From assembly GCF_042434745.1 (NCBI RefSeq), contig NZ_JBHLSS010000128.1: 16,122 nt of DNA. One strand, given 5' to 3'. This document shows, piece by piece, positions 7,090-14,560 of this stretch. This DNA is from Azotobacter paspali (GTDB lineage: Bacteria > Pseudomonadota > Gammaproteobacteria > Pseudomonadales > Pseudomonadaceae). The position numbers and the translations under genes were made by a program. The notes under the pieces were generated by a model. The model did no database searches and had not been told where the DNA came from. It saw nothing but the letters and a program-made list of their open reading frames with translations. How positions within the stretch are numbered: the stretch's first letter is position 1; each line of letters begins with the position of its first letter.

Positions 7090-7937
7090 GGATAGGAACT
7101 GTCGGAAACCGGAGACGGAAGAGCGGTCAGGTGCGCTTCGAGCTGTCCAGCGAAGAGTTCGGCGGCGGGCAGGCCGCCAAAGCTCCAGACCGGTGACAAG
7201 CCGTGCGCGCGTCCGGCGCGGACCGATAGCAGGTGCTGCCAAAGCGGGCTGGCGGCCCGGAGGCGTGCGGCGGCAGCGATTCGAGGTAGAGCAGCGTTGC
7301 CTCCGGGCGTTCGGCCGACCGTTCGATGCCGACTTGGGCGAAGCCCCAGCGATTGGTGCGGCCGTTCCAGGCATTCTCCAGGCCTACCTGCTCGAGCACC
7401 CCCTGGTAGAAGCTCCGCGCGCTGAACAGGTGGACATGGCGCGCATCGAGGAAGCCGGCTACGTAGAGAGGCGGCCGCTGGCGTCCTGCCAGGCGGGCAT
7501 CGACGTGGGCGATCGGCGCCTCGCCGGCAGCCTCGCGGCCGAGCGGTCCGGCCAATCTGCGGGCCACCCGCCGGGCATTCGTGTAGGCCTCGCCGTCCGG
7601 GCCGGAGAGCGCTAGGCTTCTGACCGGCGCGATGCGCTCCGGACAGGTGCGGGCGTCCTCGAACGGCGGGCCGATCAGGATCAGTTCGGGCTGGAGTTCG
7701 GCGAGCAGTTCCAGGTTTGGTTCGTTGCGCAGGCTGAGATCGACCACCCCGGCCGGCAGCGCCGGTTCGTCGACCCAACGCCGGTGGCCGTCGAGTTGGG
7801 CCACGGCGACCGGGGCGACGCCTAAGCCGAGCAGGGTCTCGGCCAGGCCCCAGTCGATCGCCGCGATTGCGCTGCGGCGGCGCGGCCGGCAAGGGCAGGG
7901 CGAGCATCAGCGGCAGCGCGGCGAACAGGACGCGCAT
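7086..7937 (-). pseudogene. fhuD: FhuD-like siderophore-binding protein, two frameshifts
   Basis: The gene encodes a periplasmic ferric-siderophore-binding protein of the FhuD type, but two compensating frameshifts interrupt it. Frame one gives the signal peptide MRVLFAALPLMLALPLPAAP and PQR. An apparent extra base at about 7867-7868 then shifts to the frame carrying IAAIDWGLAETLLGLGVAPV, the conserved NEPNLELLAELQPELILIGP, and HLFSARSFYQGVLEQVG through ERPEATLLYLESLPPHA. Near 7250-7270 the frame returns to the first one, giving SPLWQHLLSVRAGRAHGLSP and the stop. The repaired length (about 283 residues) is normal. ATG at 7937 overlaps the fhuC stop as TGATG. Either the gene is newly inactivated or the two indels are sequence errors; a single-base error at each site would restore it. 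Confidence 0.85.
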
Positions 7938-8704
7938 CAATGCACCACGGCGACCGGCTGGCCGGCTTCGGGATGCTGCAGTACGTGCATCGGAATGCTG
8001 TAGAGCGCTTCCAGGGTGCCGGGATTCATCAGCGCCGACGGCGGGCCGCTGGCTAGGAGGCGTCCTTCGTGCAGAGCCACCAGGTGGTCGCAGTAGCGGG
8101 CCGCCATGTTGATGTCGTGCAGCACTATCACCACGCCGAGTCCCAGGTGGCGGCCGAGGTCGCGCAGCAGGTCGAGGATTTCCACCTGATGGGCCGGGTC
8201 GGGCGCCGAGCTGGGCTCGTCGAGCAACAGGTAACGGGTGTTCTGCGCCAACAGCATGGCCAGCCAGACGCGTTGGCGCTCTCCGTCGGAGAGCCGTTCG
8301 GCCGGCCACTCGGCGAAAGCGGCGACGCCGGTCAGCTCCAGGGCGCGCTCGACATGGAGCCGGTCGTCGGCGCCGAAGCGACCGAGCGGGCCGTGCCAGG
8401 GATAGCGGCTGAAGCCGACCAACTCGCGCACCGTCAGATTTTCCACTGCCGGCAGGCGCTGCGGTAGGTAGGCGACATGGCGGGCGAACTTGCGTTCCGG
8501 CCACTCGTTCAGCAACCGGCCGTCCAGCCGCAGGCGGCCGCCGGCCGGCTCCAACTGGCGGGCCAGGAGCTTGACCAGGGTGGACTTGCCCGAGCCGTTG
8601 TGGCCAATCAGGCCGACCGTCTGACCCTGGGGAATCTGCAGGTTGATCTGTTGCAGTAGGCGGCGGTCGGCCAGGTGGAAGCTGACGTCGTTCAGCTCGA
8701 ACAT
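7937..8704 (-). CDS. fhuC: Ferric-siderophore ABC transporter ATPase
   Basis: This 255-residue protein is an ABC ATPase of the FhuC/FepC type that powers siderophore import. Walker A is GHNGSGKST (34-42), the Q-loop follows in YLPQRL (79-84), the signature is LSDGERQR (138-145, in place of LSGGQ), Walker B is YLLLDEPSSAPD (158-169), and the H-loop is VIVLHDINMA. The D-loop SAPD, where SALD is usual, is a mild departure. The ATG at 8704 has GGAGTGGAG upstream. It is the first gene of the fhuC-D-B operon and overlaps fhuD by one base. A strong Fur box about 55 bp upstream indicates iron repression. Confidence 0.93.
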   Translation of the reverse strand: MFELNDVSFHLADRRLLQQINLQIPQGQTVGLIGHNGSGKSTLVKLLARQLEPAGGRLRLDGRLLNEWPERKFARHVAYLPQRLPAVENLTVRELVGFSRYPWHGPLGRFGADDRLHVERALELTGVAAFAEWPAERLSDGERQRVWLAMLLAQNTRYLLLDEPSSAPDPAHQVEILDLLRDLGRHLGLGVVIVLHDINMAARYCDHLVALHEGRLLASGPPSALMNPGTLEALYSIPMHVLQHPEAGQPVAVVH

Positions 8705-8759
8705 CGTGACTCCACTCCTCGGGCGGTAAGGGACGGGAATGTTGAAACTTTAGTTCAGG

Positions 8760-8779
8760 TGATAATGATTATCAATTTT
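8760..8779. promoter_or_regulatory. Fur box of fhuCDB
   Basis: TGATAA-TGA-TTATCA (8760-8774) is a perfect palindrome. The 19 bp from 8761 match the Fur consensus at 15 of 19 positions by eye. It lies 56 bp upstream of the fhuC start within an AT-rich promoter region, the expected place for Fur-Fe2+ repression of siderophore uptake. Confidence 0.85.
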
Positions 8780-8865
8780 TTGTCGGCTCGAATTTATCGG
8801 GCGAAAGGGCGGTGGAACGTTCGGACGTTCGGACAGACAGGGAATAAAATTCTAAAATTTTATTT

Positions 8866-8884
8866 TATGGAATTTTTTTCCATA
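8866..8884. other. AT-rich inverted repeat TATGGAA/TTCCATA
   Basis: Seven-bp perfect arms flank a TTTTT spacer, within an AT-rich island (8845-8890) that marks the boundary between the fhu promoter region and the decayed sugar-transport remnant. It may be a terminator of a lost gene or a junction scar. Just upstream, ACGTTCGG is tandemly repeated (8817-8832). Confidence 0.4.
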
Positions 8885-8979
8885 TAGAACTCAATCCTCT
8901 AGACGAGCAAGGGTGCCGTCCCGCTCCGATTCCGGGCTGTCGGTGTCCGCCAACAAAAATAAGCAAGGTACCGTCATAC

Positions 8980-9770
8980 ATGTCGCCAGTTCTTCCCGGC
9001 CCCTGAGCCGTACGCGGGCTGTCCTGTTCGCAACCGTTCTGTGCCTGGCCGGCTCCACGGCGCTTGCCGCCCTTCGGGCCGGCATCGCGATGATCCACCA
9101 GGAACTCAACCTGATGCCCTTTATAGGCATCGCCGAGAACATCTGGCTCGGCCGCGAGCCGCTCAACGCCAAGCGCATCGTCGACCACCGCAAGATGCAC
9201 CGGCAGACCAGGAAACTGTTCGAGCGCCTGCGCATCGACCTCGACCCCGAGGCGCCAGTCGGCAGCTTGAGCATCGCCGGGCGGCAGATGATAGAGATCG
9301 CCAAGGCGGTGTCCTACGACGGCGACCTGCTGATCGTGGACGAGCCGACCTCGGCGATTCGACGGGAAGGTTGCGCACCTGTTCTCGATCATCGCCGACC
9401 TTAAGGCTGTGTGGGGAAGGGCATCATCTACATCACCCACAAGATGGACGAAGTGTTCGCCATCGCCGACGAGGTGGCGGTGTCCCGCGACGGCGTCTAC
9501 ATCGGCCTGCGGAGCGCCGACAGCATGGATGGCGACGGGCCGATCTCGATGATGGTCGGCCGCGAACTGACCCAGCTTTTCCCCGAGCGCCGCGCGACCA
9601 CGTGGTGCTCTCGGTGCGCGACCTGGGCCTGGAGAGCGTGTTCCAGGGCGTGTACTTCGACCTGCGCGCCGGCGAGGTGCTGGGCACCGCTGGGCTGATG
9701 GGCGCCGGGCGCACTAACCGCACTAACGTGGCGGAAACCCTGTTCGGCGCCACCCCGTATGGCTCTCCAT
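8980..9770 (+). pseudogene. MglA-type sugar ABC ATPase remnant fused to a signal peptide
   Basis: This is the remains of a monosaccharide ABC transporter. A signal-peptide-like stretch, RAVLFATVLCLAGSTALA (about 9013-9067), typical of a periplasmic sugar-binding protein, runs directly into the middle of an MglA/RbsA-type ATPase beginning at LRAGIAMIHQELNL. Walker A and the first ~90 residues of the ATPase are absent. Surviving parts include ENIWLGREPLN, LSIAGRQMIEIAKAVSYD and the Walker B LLIVDEPTSAI. A frame change near 9360 gives VAHLFSIIADLK, another near 9412 gives GKGIIYITHKMDEVFAIADE and MMVGRELTQLFPE, and a third near 9600 gives VVLSVRDLGLESVFQGVYFD and LMGAGRTNRTNVAETLFGA. The match stops at about 9770, so the second ATPase domain is mostly gone. 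The most economical history is a deletion joining binding-protein and ATPase genes, then decay. Confidence 0.85.
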
Positions 9771-9788
9771 GTGAGTCCTCAACAGCCT

Positions 9789-10436
9789 TTAGCGGAAGTC
9801 CGGCTGCCGCTCCCACTGCGCGTCGGCGAAGGCTGGCAGGGCCATGCATTCGTCGAAGATGCCCATCAGCAGCGGGACGTGGTCGAGCCGCGCGTCGAAG
9901 CGCCGGGCGTTGAAGATCTGCGGTACCAGGCACAGGTCGGCCAAGCTCGGCTGGTCGCCCTCGATGAAGCGGCCGTGGGCGCCGCCGGCGCGGACCTGCG
10001 CTTCGAGCTGGGCCAGGCCGTCCGCCACCCAGTGGCGATACCAGGCGTTGCGGGCGCTCTCGTCGGCCGCCAACTCGCGGCCGAGGTAGCCGAGCACGCG
10101 CAGGTTGTTGAGCGGATGGATGTCGCAGGCGACGGCCAGGGCGGCGGCCCGCGCCCGCGCCCGCGCTGCCGGCTCGCGGGGCAGCAGGGGTGGCTCGAGG
10201 CGGGTTTCCTCCAGGTATTCGAGGATAGCCAGCGACTGCACCAGGCGCTGGCCGTCGATTTCCAGCACCGGCACCAGGGCGGCCGGGTTGACGGCGCGGA
10301 AGGTCGCGCCGAGTTGCTCGCCGCCGCGCAGGTCGACCGGCACGTACTCGTACTTTAGTCCCTTGAGGTTGAGCGCGATGCGCACGCGGAACGAGGCCGA
10401 GGAGCGGGCGGCGCTGTAGAGGCGGATCATGGTCAT
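9789..10436 (-). CDS. maiA: Maleylacetoacetate isomerase (zeta-class GST)
   Basis: This 215-residue protein is a zeta-class glutathione transferase. MaiA converts maleylacetoacetate to fumarylacetoacetate with glutathione, the penultimate step of homogentisate breakdown. The N-terminal thioredoxin-fold motif LYSAARSSASFRVRIALNLK carries the conserved Ser/Arg pair, followed by the cis-Pro region NPAALVPVLEIDG and QSLAILEYLEE; DIHPLNNLRVL and the C-terminal helix motif PSLADLCLVPQ also fit. The ATG at 10436 overlaps the fahA stop (ATGA); a second Met two codons on is an alternative start. It is last in the operon, 18 bp from the end of the mgl remnant. Maleylpyruvate isomerase is a related possibility, but the adjacent full-length fahA favours MaiA. 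Confidence 0.92.
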   Translation of the reverse strand: MTMIRLYSAARSSASFRVRIALNLKGLKYEYVPVDLRGGEQLGATFRAVNPAALVPVLEIDGQRLVQSLAILEYLEETRLEPPLLPREPAARARARAAALAVACDIHPLNNLRVLGYLGRELAADESARNAWYRHWVADGLAQLEAQVRAGGAHGRFIEGDQPSLADLCLVPQIFNARRFDARLDHVPLLMGIFDECMALPAFADAQWERQPDFR

Positions 10437-11767
10437 GGGCGTACCCCGCGGGCCGGCAGCACGCTGCCGGCGCAGTCGCCGAAGCCGATGCGCCGGGCGC
10501 CCGAGCGCTCGCAATGGCCGCGCAGGATCACCGTATCGCCGTCCTCCAGGAAGGTGCGGGTTTCGCTGTTGGGTAGGGCGAGTGGCTGCTTGCCGCCCAG
10601 GGTCAGTTCCAGCAGCGAGCCGCCCTCGCCGGGCGCGGGGCCGGACTGGGTACCGCTGCCGAGCAGGTCGCCCGGCTGCAGGTTGCAGCCGCCCACGGTG
10701 TGATGGGCGAGCATCTGCGCCAGGGTCCAGTAGGCGTCGCGGAAGTTGCTCTCCATGAGCCTGTGCGGAGCCTCGCCGCGCTCGCGCATCGCCGCGCTCT
10801 GCAGCAGCACCTCGAAACGCAGGTCGAGGGCGCCGAAGTCGCGGTTGAAGGCACTGTCGAGGTAGGGCAGCGGCTGCGGATCGCCGGCCGGCCGCGCGAA
10901 GGGGGCGCGGAACGGGGCCAGGGCGTCCATGGTCACCACCCAGGGGGAAATCGTGGTGGCGAAGTTCTTGGCCAGGAAGGGACCGAGCGGCTGGTATTCC
11001 CAAGCCTGGATGTCGCGCGCCGACCAGTCGTTAAGCAGCACGACGCCGAACAGGTGCTCCTCGGCCGCGTCCATCGGCACCGGCTCGCCCAGGGCGTTGG
11101 CGCTACCGACCAGCGCGCCGAGTTCCAGTTCGTAGTCGAGGCGGCGGCAGGGCACGAATTCGGGGCGTTCGGCGTCGGGCGCCTTCACTTGGCCGCGTGG
11201 CCGCTGAAAGGCCTGGCCGGAGACGCCGATCGACGAACTGCGGCCGTGGTAGCCGATGGGAATCCACTTGTAGTTGGGCAGCAGCGGGTTGTCCGGGCGG
11301 AACAGGCTGCCCACCGTAGTCGCATGGTGGATGCCGGTGTAGAAGTCGGTGTAGTCGCCGATCCGGCACGGTAGGTCGTACTCCACCTGAGCCTGGAACA
11401 GCAGGGCGCCGGCGAGGTCGTCCTGGCGCGGGCTGCCGGCGCTCAGCGCCGTCGACAGGGCGGCGCGCACCCGGCGGCGCAACGCGGGTCCCTGGGCCAT
11501 GAAGGCGTTGAGGTCGCCGACGGCGAGCGGGGCGAGCGCCGTCTGCACTTCGTCGCTCCAGCCGCCGGCCGCGGCCGCGCGGGCCAGATCGAGAATTCTG
11601 TCGCCGATGGCCACGCCGATCCGCCAGGGCTCGTCGCTGCCAGCGCGGCGCAAGCGGCCATAGGGCAGGTTCTGGATCGGGAAGTCGGTGGCGGGGTCGT
11701 TGGCCGAGGCGACCCAGCTCTGCAGGGTCGGGTTGTGGGTGGCGTCGAGCAGTAGAGCGGTATTCAT
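10433..11767 (-). CDS. fahA: Fumarylacetoacetase
   Basis: This 444-residue protein is a full-length fumarylacetoacetate hydrolase, which cleaves fumarylacetoacetate to fumarate and acetoacetate, ending the tyrosine/phenylalanine pathway. Visible motifs include the N-terminal FAH domain FPIQNLPYGRL; the metal/active-site segment DYTDFYTGIHHATTVG; PIGYHGRSSSI; the metal-binding LDYELELGALVG; NDWSARDIQAWEYQPLGPF with following LAKNF; and GSGTQSGP near the C terminus. All expected acidic ligands and the catalytic His appear present. The start at 11767 is supported by AGGAAG upstream; the longer open frame reaches into the preceding gene. It overlaps maiA by 4 bp and follows the VOC-protein gene after 71 bp. 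Confidence 0.95.
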   Translation of the reverse strand: MNTALLLDATHNPTLQSWVASANDPATDFPIQNLPYGRLRRAGSDEPWRIGVAIGDRILDLARAAAAGGWSDEVQTALAPLAVGDLNAFMAQGPALRRRVRAALSTALSAGSPRQDDLAGALLFQAQVEYDLPCRIGDYTDFYTGIHHATTVGSLFRPDNPLLPNYKWIPIGYHGRSSSIGVSGQAFQRPRGQVKAPDAERPEFVPCRRLDYELELGALVGSANALGEPVPMDAAEEHLFGVVLLNDWSARDIQAWEYQPLGPFLAKNFATTISPWVVTMDALAPFRAPFARPAGDPQPLPYLDSAFNRDFGALDLRFEVLLQSAAMRERGEAPHRLMESNFRDAYWTLAQMLAHHTVGGCNLQPGDLLGSGTQSGPAPGEGGSLLELTLGGKQPLALPNSETRTFLEDGDTVILRGHCERSGARRIGFGDCAGSVLPARGVRP

Positions 11768-11797
11768 CTGTCGGTCTTCCTGTTGTTCTCGGGGGCT

Positions 11798-11814
11798 GGC
11801 AGCGACGCGCTGCC
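11798..11814. other. Intercistronic hairpin upstream of fahA
   Basis: GGCAGCG-ACG-CGCTGCC is a perfect 7-bp stem in the short gap between the VOC gene and fahA. There is no T run, so it is more likely an mRNA-stability or processing element than a terminator. Confidence 0.4.
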
Positions 11815-11838
11815 GGCCGGCGCAAGGCAGCCGCCCGG

Positions 11839-12384
11839 TCAGTGGTCGGCAAAGAATTCCTTCTCGTGCAAGAAGGCCGCATGGCGCGCGGTGCTGCAGG
11901 AGTGGCTCCATTTCTCGACCATCGGGTCGGCCAGTTCGTGCAGCTTCTCTAGCACGCCGGGTTCCACCGTATCGGCCGCCAGCTCGATGCGATGGCCGTT
12001 CGGATCGACGAAGTAGATCGACTGGAACAGCTCGTGGTTGGTCGGTCCGACTACCTCGATGCCCTGCGAGCGCAGGCGCTCCCTGGTCGCCAGCAAGGTG
12101 TCCATGTCGGCCACCTTGCTGGCGATGTGCTGGACCCAGGCCGGGGTGTTCTCGTCGCGGCCCATCGGCGGTGAGTTGGGGATCTCGAAGAAGGCCAGCA
12201 CGTTGCCTGCGCCCGCGTCGAGGAAGACGTGCATGTAGGGATCGGGCTCCTTGGTCGAGGGCACCCGGTCCTCGGAAATCGCCAGTATCAGGTCCATGCC
12301 GAGCGTTTCGCGGTAGAAGTCGATGGTCTGCTTCGCGTCGCGGCAGCGATAGGCCGCGTGATGAATACCTTGCAACAGGCTCAT
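11839..12384 (-). CDS. VOC-superfamily (glyoxalase/dioxygenase-like) protein
   Basis: This 181-residue protein belongs to the vicinal oxygen chelate superfamily. It opens with GIHHAAYRCRDAKQTIDFYRETLGM, the typical first VOC half; the second half contains VQHIASKVADMDTLL and ends in IYFVDPNGHRIELAADT. His in GIHH, His in VQH and Glu in RIEL are at the positions of VOC metal ligands, so metal binding is likely. Start at 12384 has AGGAGAT upstream. It lies in the hpd-VOC-fahA-maiA operon where homogentisate dioxygenase might be expected. HmgA is a cupin of about 430 residues and is unrelated, so this protein cannot simply be called HmgA. Its reaction is unknown; a link to tyrosine breakdown comes only from context. 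Confidence 0.82.
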   Translation of the reverse strand: MSLLQGIHHAAYRCRDAKQTIDFYRETLGMDLILAISEDRVPSTKEPDPYMHVFLDAGAGNVLAFFEIPNSPPMGRDENTPAWVQHIASKVADMDTLLATRERLRSQGIEVVGPTNHELFQSIYFVDPNGHRIELAADTVEPGVLEKLHELADPMVEKWSHSCSTARHAAFLHEKEFFADH

Positions 12385-12408
12385 GGGATATCTCCTAGCT
12401 GACCCGGT

Positions 12409-12930
12409 TCAGATTACGCCGCGACGTTCCCGGTCCTTCTCGATGGAGCGGAACAGGGCGCCGAAGTTGCCTTCGCCGAAGCTCGGGTTGTTCTCGCGCT
12501 GGATGGTCTCGACGAAGATCGGGCCGATGATGTTCTTGGTGAATATCTGTAGCAGATAGCCGTCCTGGTCGCCGTCGACCAATACGTGGTGGGCGCGGAT
12601 GCACTCCTTGTCCTCGCGCAGGTTGGGCGGGCACTGGAACAGGTTGTCGTAGTCGTTCGCGTCGATGTCGAGCATCTCGCTCGGGCCGCCCTTCATGACG
12701 CCCAGCGAGGCGAGGATGTTGTCGGTGCTGAAGGCCAGGTGTTGCACGCCCGGGCCGTTGTACTCGGCCAGGTACTCGGAGATCTGGTCTTTGTCGTCCT
12801 TCGGCTGGTTGATCGGGATGCGGAAGCTGCCGTTTGGCGAGCGCTGGTCAGGCCGGTCTTCACGCCCTCGATGTCGAAGTAGCGCACTTCGGCGAAACCG
12901 AAGATTTCCTTGCTCAACCGCGCGTCGAAG
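12409..12930 (-). pseudogene. hppD: Truncated 4-hydroxyphenylpyruvate dioxygenase remnant
   Basis: This is the C-terminal half of 4-hydroxyphenylpyruvate dioxygenase, which makes homogentisate from 4-hydroxyphenylpyruvate. It starts abruptly at about SKEIFGFAEVRYFDIEGVKTG, so roughly the first 180-190 of ~350 residues, including the first VOC domain and first metal His, are missing. At about 12840-12850 the frame breaks between TGLTS and RSPNGSFRIPIN; comparison with the family suggests about ten bases are lost there. Downstream the sequence is well conserved: GPGVQHLAFSTDNI (metal His), VDGDQDGYLLQIFTKNIIGP, FVETIQR (metal Glu) and FGEGNFGALFRSIE. The stop is 24 bp before the VOC gene, so it once headed that operon. 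The left break abuts the region upstream of the DMT transporter. Confidence 0.88.
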
Positions 12931-13080
12931 CCTCCCGAGCACCGACTACGTCTTCTGATGTGCGGGGGCGAAGATATCGGAAAACCTTCCCGCCCCGTCG
13001 TTCCCGGAAATTCGCGAGGGCCCGTCCGCGCTTTCGCGAAGCTAACCTTTGAAGCGGTACTTGACGAAGAGCCCGCCCGG

Positions 13081-13947
13081 ATGAGCATATCCCGCCCGCT
13101 CAAGGGCATTCTGCTGAGCTGCATCGCCGCGCTGGCCTTCGCTTCCCATGACAGCCTGTCCAAGTACCTCGCCGCTTCCAACGGCGTGCTGATGGTCCTC
13201 TGGATTCGCTACCTGTCGCAGAGCCTGCTGCTCGCCGCCTGGCAACTGCCGCGTCATGGCTGGCGCGTGCTGCGGGTCAACTGTCCAGGATTGCAAATGC
13301 TGCGCGGCCTGTCGCTGCTGTCGATCAGCCTGTTCTTTCTTTCCGCCCTGAGGCTGCTGCCGCTGGCCGAGGCCACCGCCGTGCATTTCATCGCGCCGCT
13401 GCTGGTGATCCTGCTGGCGATGCCGCTGCTCGGCGAGCGCGCCAATCCCGGCCAGTGGCTAGCGGTCGGTGTCGGCTTCCTCGGCGTGCTGATCATCGTC
13501 CGCCCCGGCGGCGGACTGCTCACCCCGGCCATGCTGCTGCCGGTGGCGTCGGCCACCTGCTACGCGCTCTACCAGTTGCTGACCCGGCGCATCGGCACCC
13601 GCGACAGCGCCGGTGCCACCAACCTGGTCACCGGGCTGGTCGGCGCGACCGGCATGAACCTGCTGCTGCCGCTGTTCTGGCAGGGCCTGCCACCCTGGCC
13701 GCAACTGCTGGCCATGGCCGCACTGGGCGCGATCGCCGTCGGCGGGCACATGCTGCTGACCATCGCCTTCCAGTACAGCTCGCCGGTGTCGCTGGCGCCG
13801 TTCAGCTACTTGCAAATCCTCTTTGCCATGCTGCTCGGCCTATTGCTGTTCGACCATGCGCCGGATGCCGGCGCCCTGCTGGGCATGGGCGTCATCGCCC
13901 TGAGCGGGCTGGGCAGCGCCTGGCTGCAGACGCGGCTCCAGCCGTGA
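13081..13947 (+). CDS. EamA/DMT-family transporter
   Basis: This 288-residue inner-membrane protein has two EamA repeats and about ten hydrophobic helices. Typical features are the N-terminal LSCIAALAFASHDSLSKYLA, the first-half end EATAVHFIAPLLVILLAMPLLGER, and the second-half counterpart SPVSLAPFSYLQILFAMLLGL, which is the usual 'P..F..P' DMT signature. Members export or import metabolites such as amino acids; the substrate here cannot be predicted. The start at 13081 gives the normal family N terminus; a weak GAAGAG lies upstream and an earlier Met (12910) falls within the hpd remnant on the other strand. It faces away from the tyrosine operon, and the upstream deletion may have altered its promoter. 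Confidence 0.88.
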   Translation: MSISRPLKGILLSCIAALAFASHDSLSKYLAASNGVLMVLWIRYLSQSLLLAAWQLPRHGWRVLRVNCPGLQMLRGLSLLSISLFFLSALRLLPLAEATAVHFIAPLLVILLAMPLLGERANPGQWLAVGVGFLGVLIIVRPGGGLLTPAMLLPVASATCYALYQLLTRRIGTRDSAGATNLVTGLVGATGMNLLLPLFWQGLPPWPQLLAMAALGAIAVGGHMLLTIAFQYSSPVSLAPFSYLQILFAMLLGLLLFDHAPDAGALLGMGVIALSGLGSAWLQTRLQP

Positions 13948-14041
13948 AAGGGGCATGGCTCGCCTCGCCCGTGAAAGCGTCGCGCAAGGCCTGCGCCGCG
14001 GCATGGCGCGACTGTCTTGGCCATTTCGTTCCGCGAGCGGA

Positions 14042-14371
14042 TCAGAGCCTCGGCCTGTCTTCTTTCGACAGATGAGTTGAAGACAACTTCGCATCCAATA
14101 CTTTCTGGGCCTCCTGAAGCGCGCTTTGTACCTTGTCGAGATCTTCGGCAGCGGTGAGGCCGGCTTGCAGTACGTTGCCAAGCTCGACCATCAGTGCATT
14201 GCGGATGGTCCTGGCTTCGGCAACGTCATCGCGGGCGAAGGTTTCCTCCAGCCTCGCGATGGCCTCCGCCGTGGATGATCGATTATGTTCTTGGGCGGCC
14301 TCCAGGAGCTTGACTTTCAACTCTTCGGAAAGGCCGAGATTATTGAGTTGCTGATCTGTATGGGGCGTCAT
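14042..14371 (-). CDS. Small Arc-type ribbon-helix-helix protein
   Basis: This 109-residue protein opens with an Arc-like ribbon-helix-helix domain: LGLSEELKVKLLEAAQEHNRSSTAEAIARLEETF resembles the strand-helix-helix of Arc-family DNA-binding proteins (shown across residues 12-45). The remaining residues form a predicted amphipathic helix with ALQEAQKVLDAKL near the end and an acidic/basic tail. The start at 14371 has a GAGG upstream. Arc-type proteins act as repressors or antitoxins, but no toxin-like partner is next to it: its neighbours are the convergent DMT gene and, upstream on the same strand, the tnpB element. A role as an autonomous repressor is inference. Confidence 0.7.
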   Translation of the reverse strand: MTPHTDQQLNNLGLSEELKVKLLEAAQEHNRSSTAEAIARLEETFARDDVAEARTIRNALMVELGNVLQAGLTAAEDLDKVQSALQEAQKVLDAKLSSTHLSKEDRPRL

Positions 14372-14429
14372 GGGGGACCTCGATCTGGGGAGAGTCTACA
14401 GGGCTAGGGAGGGGCCGCCTGCTTGTGCG

Positions 14430-14560
14430 TTGACATCCTCCCCGCCCTAAAGGATGGGAATTCCCACCACTGGACGGCCATGCCCGGCCGCGAGAATGTT
14501 CCTGGCCGCATTCACATCGCGGTCGTGAGCGACACCGCACTCACAGCAGGTCCATTCCCT
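14430..14560 (-). ncRNA. Putative omega RNA (reRNA) of TnpB
   Basis: In IS200/IS605 elements the guide RNA of TnpB comes from the 3' end of tnpB and the right end, with the guide read from flanking DNA. Here that region holds the palindrome GGGAATTCCC (14456-14465) and a weak CATCC/GGATG stem (14434-14455). The predicted guide is the reverse complement of 14410-14429. The 5' limit (14560) is only nominal. This is inference from family knowledge, with no direct evidence of expression. Confidence 0.4.

Noticed and set aside
7086..8504. Long minus-strand frame covering fhuD and most of fhuC as one protein
   Set aside because: Over fhuC it is an out-of-frame, Arg/Ala/Pro-rich shadow. Only its ends within 7086-7937 belong to a real gene (fhuD).
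11839..12384. VOC protein as homogentisate dioxygenase (hmgA)
   Set aside because: HmgA is a larger cupin-fold enzyme, whereas this protein has VOC motifs and is 181 residues long.
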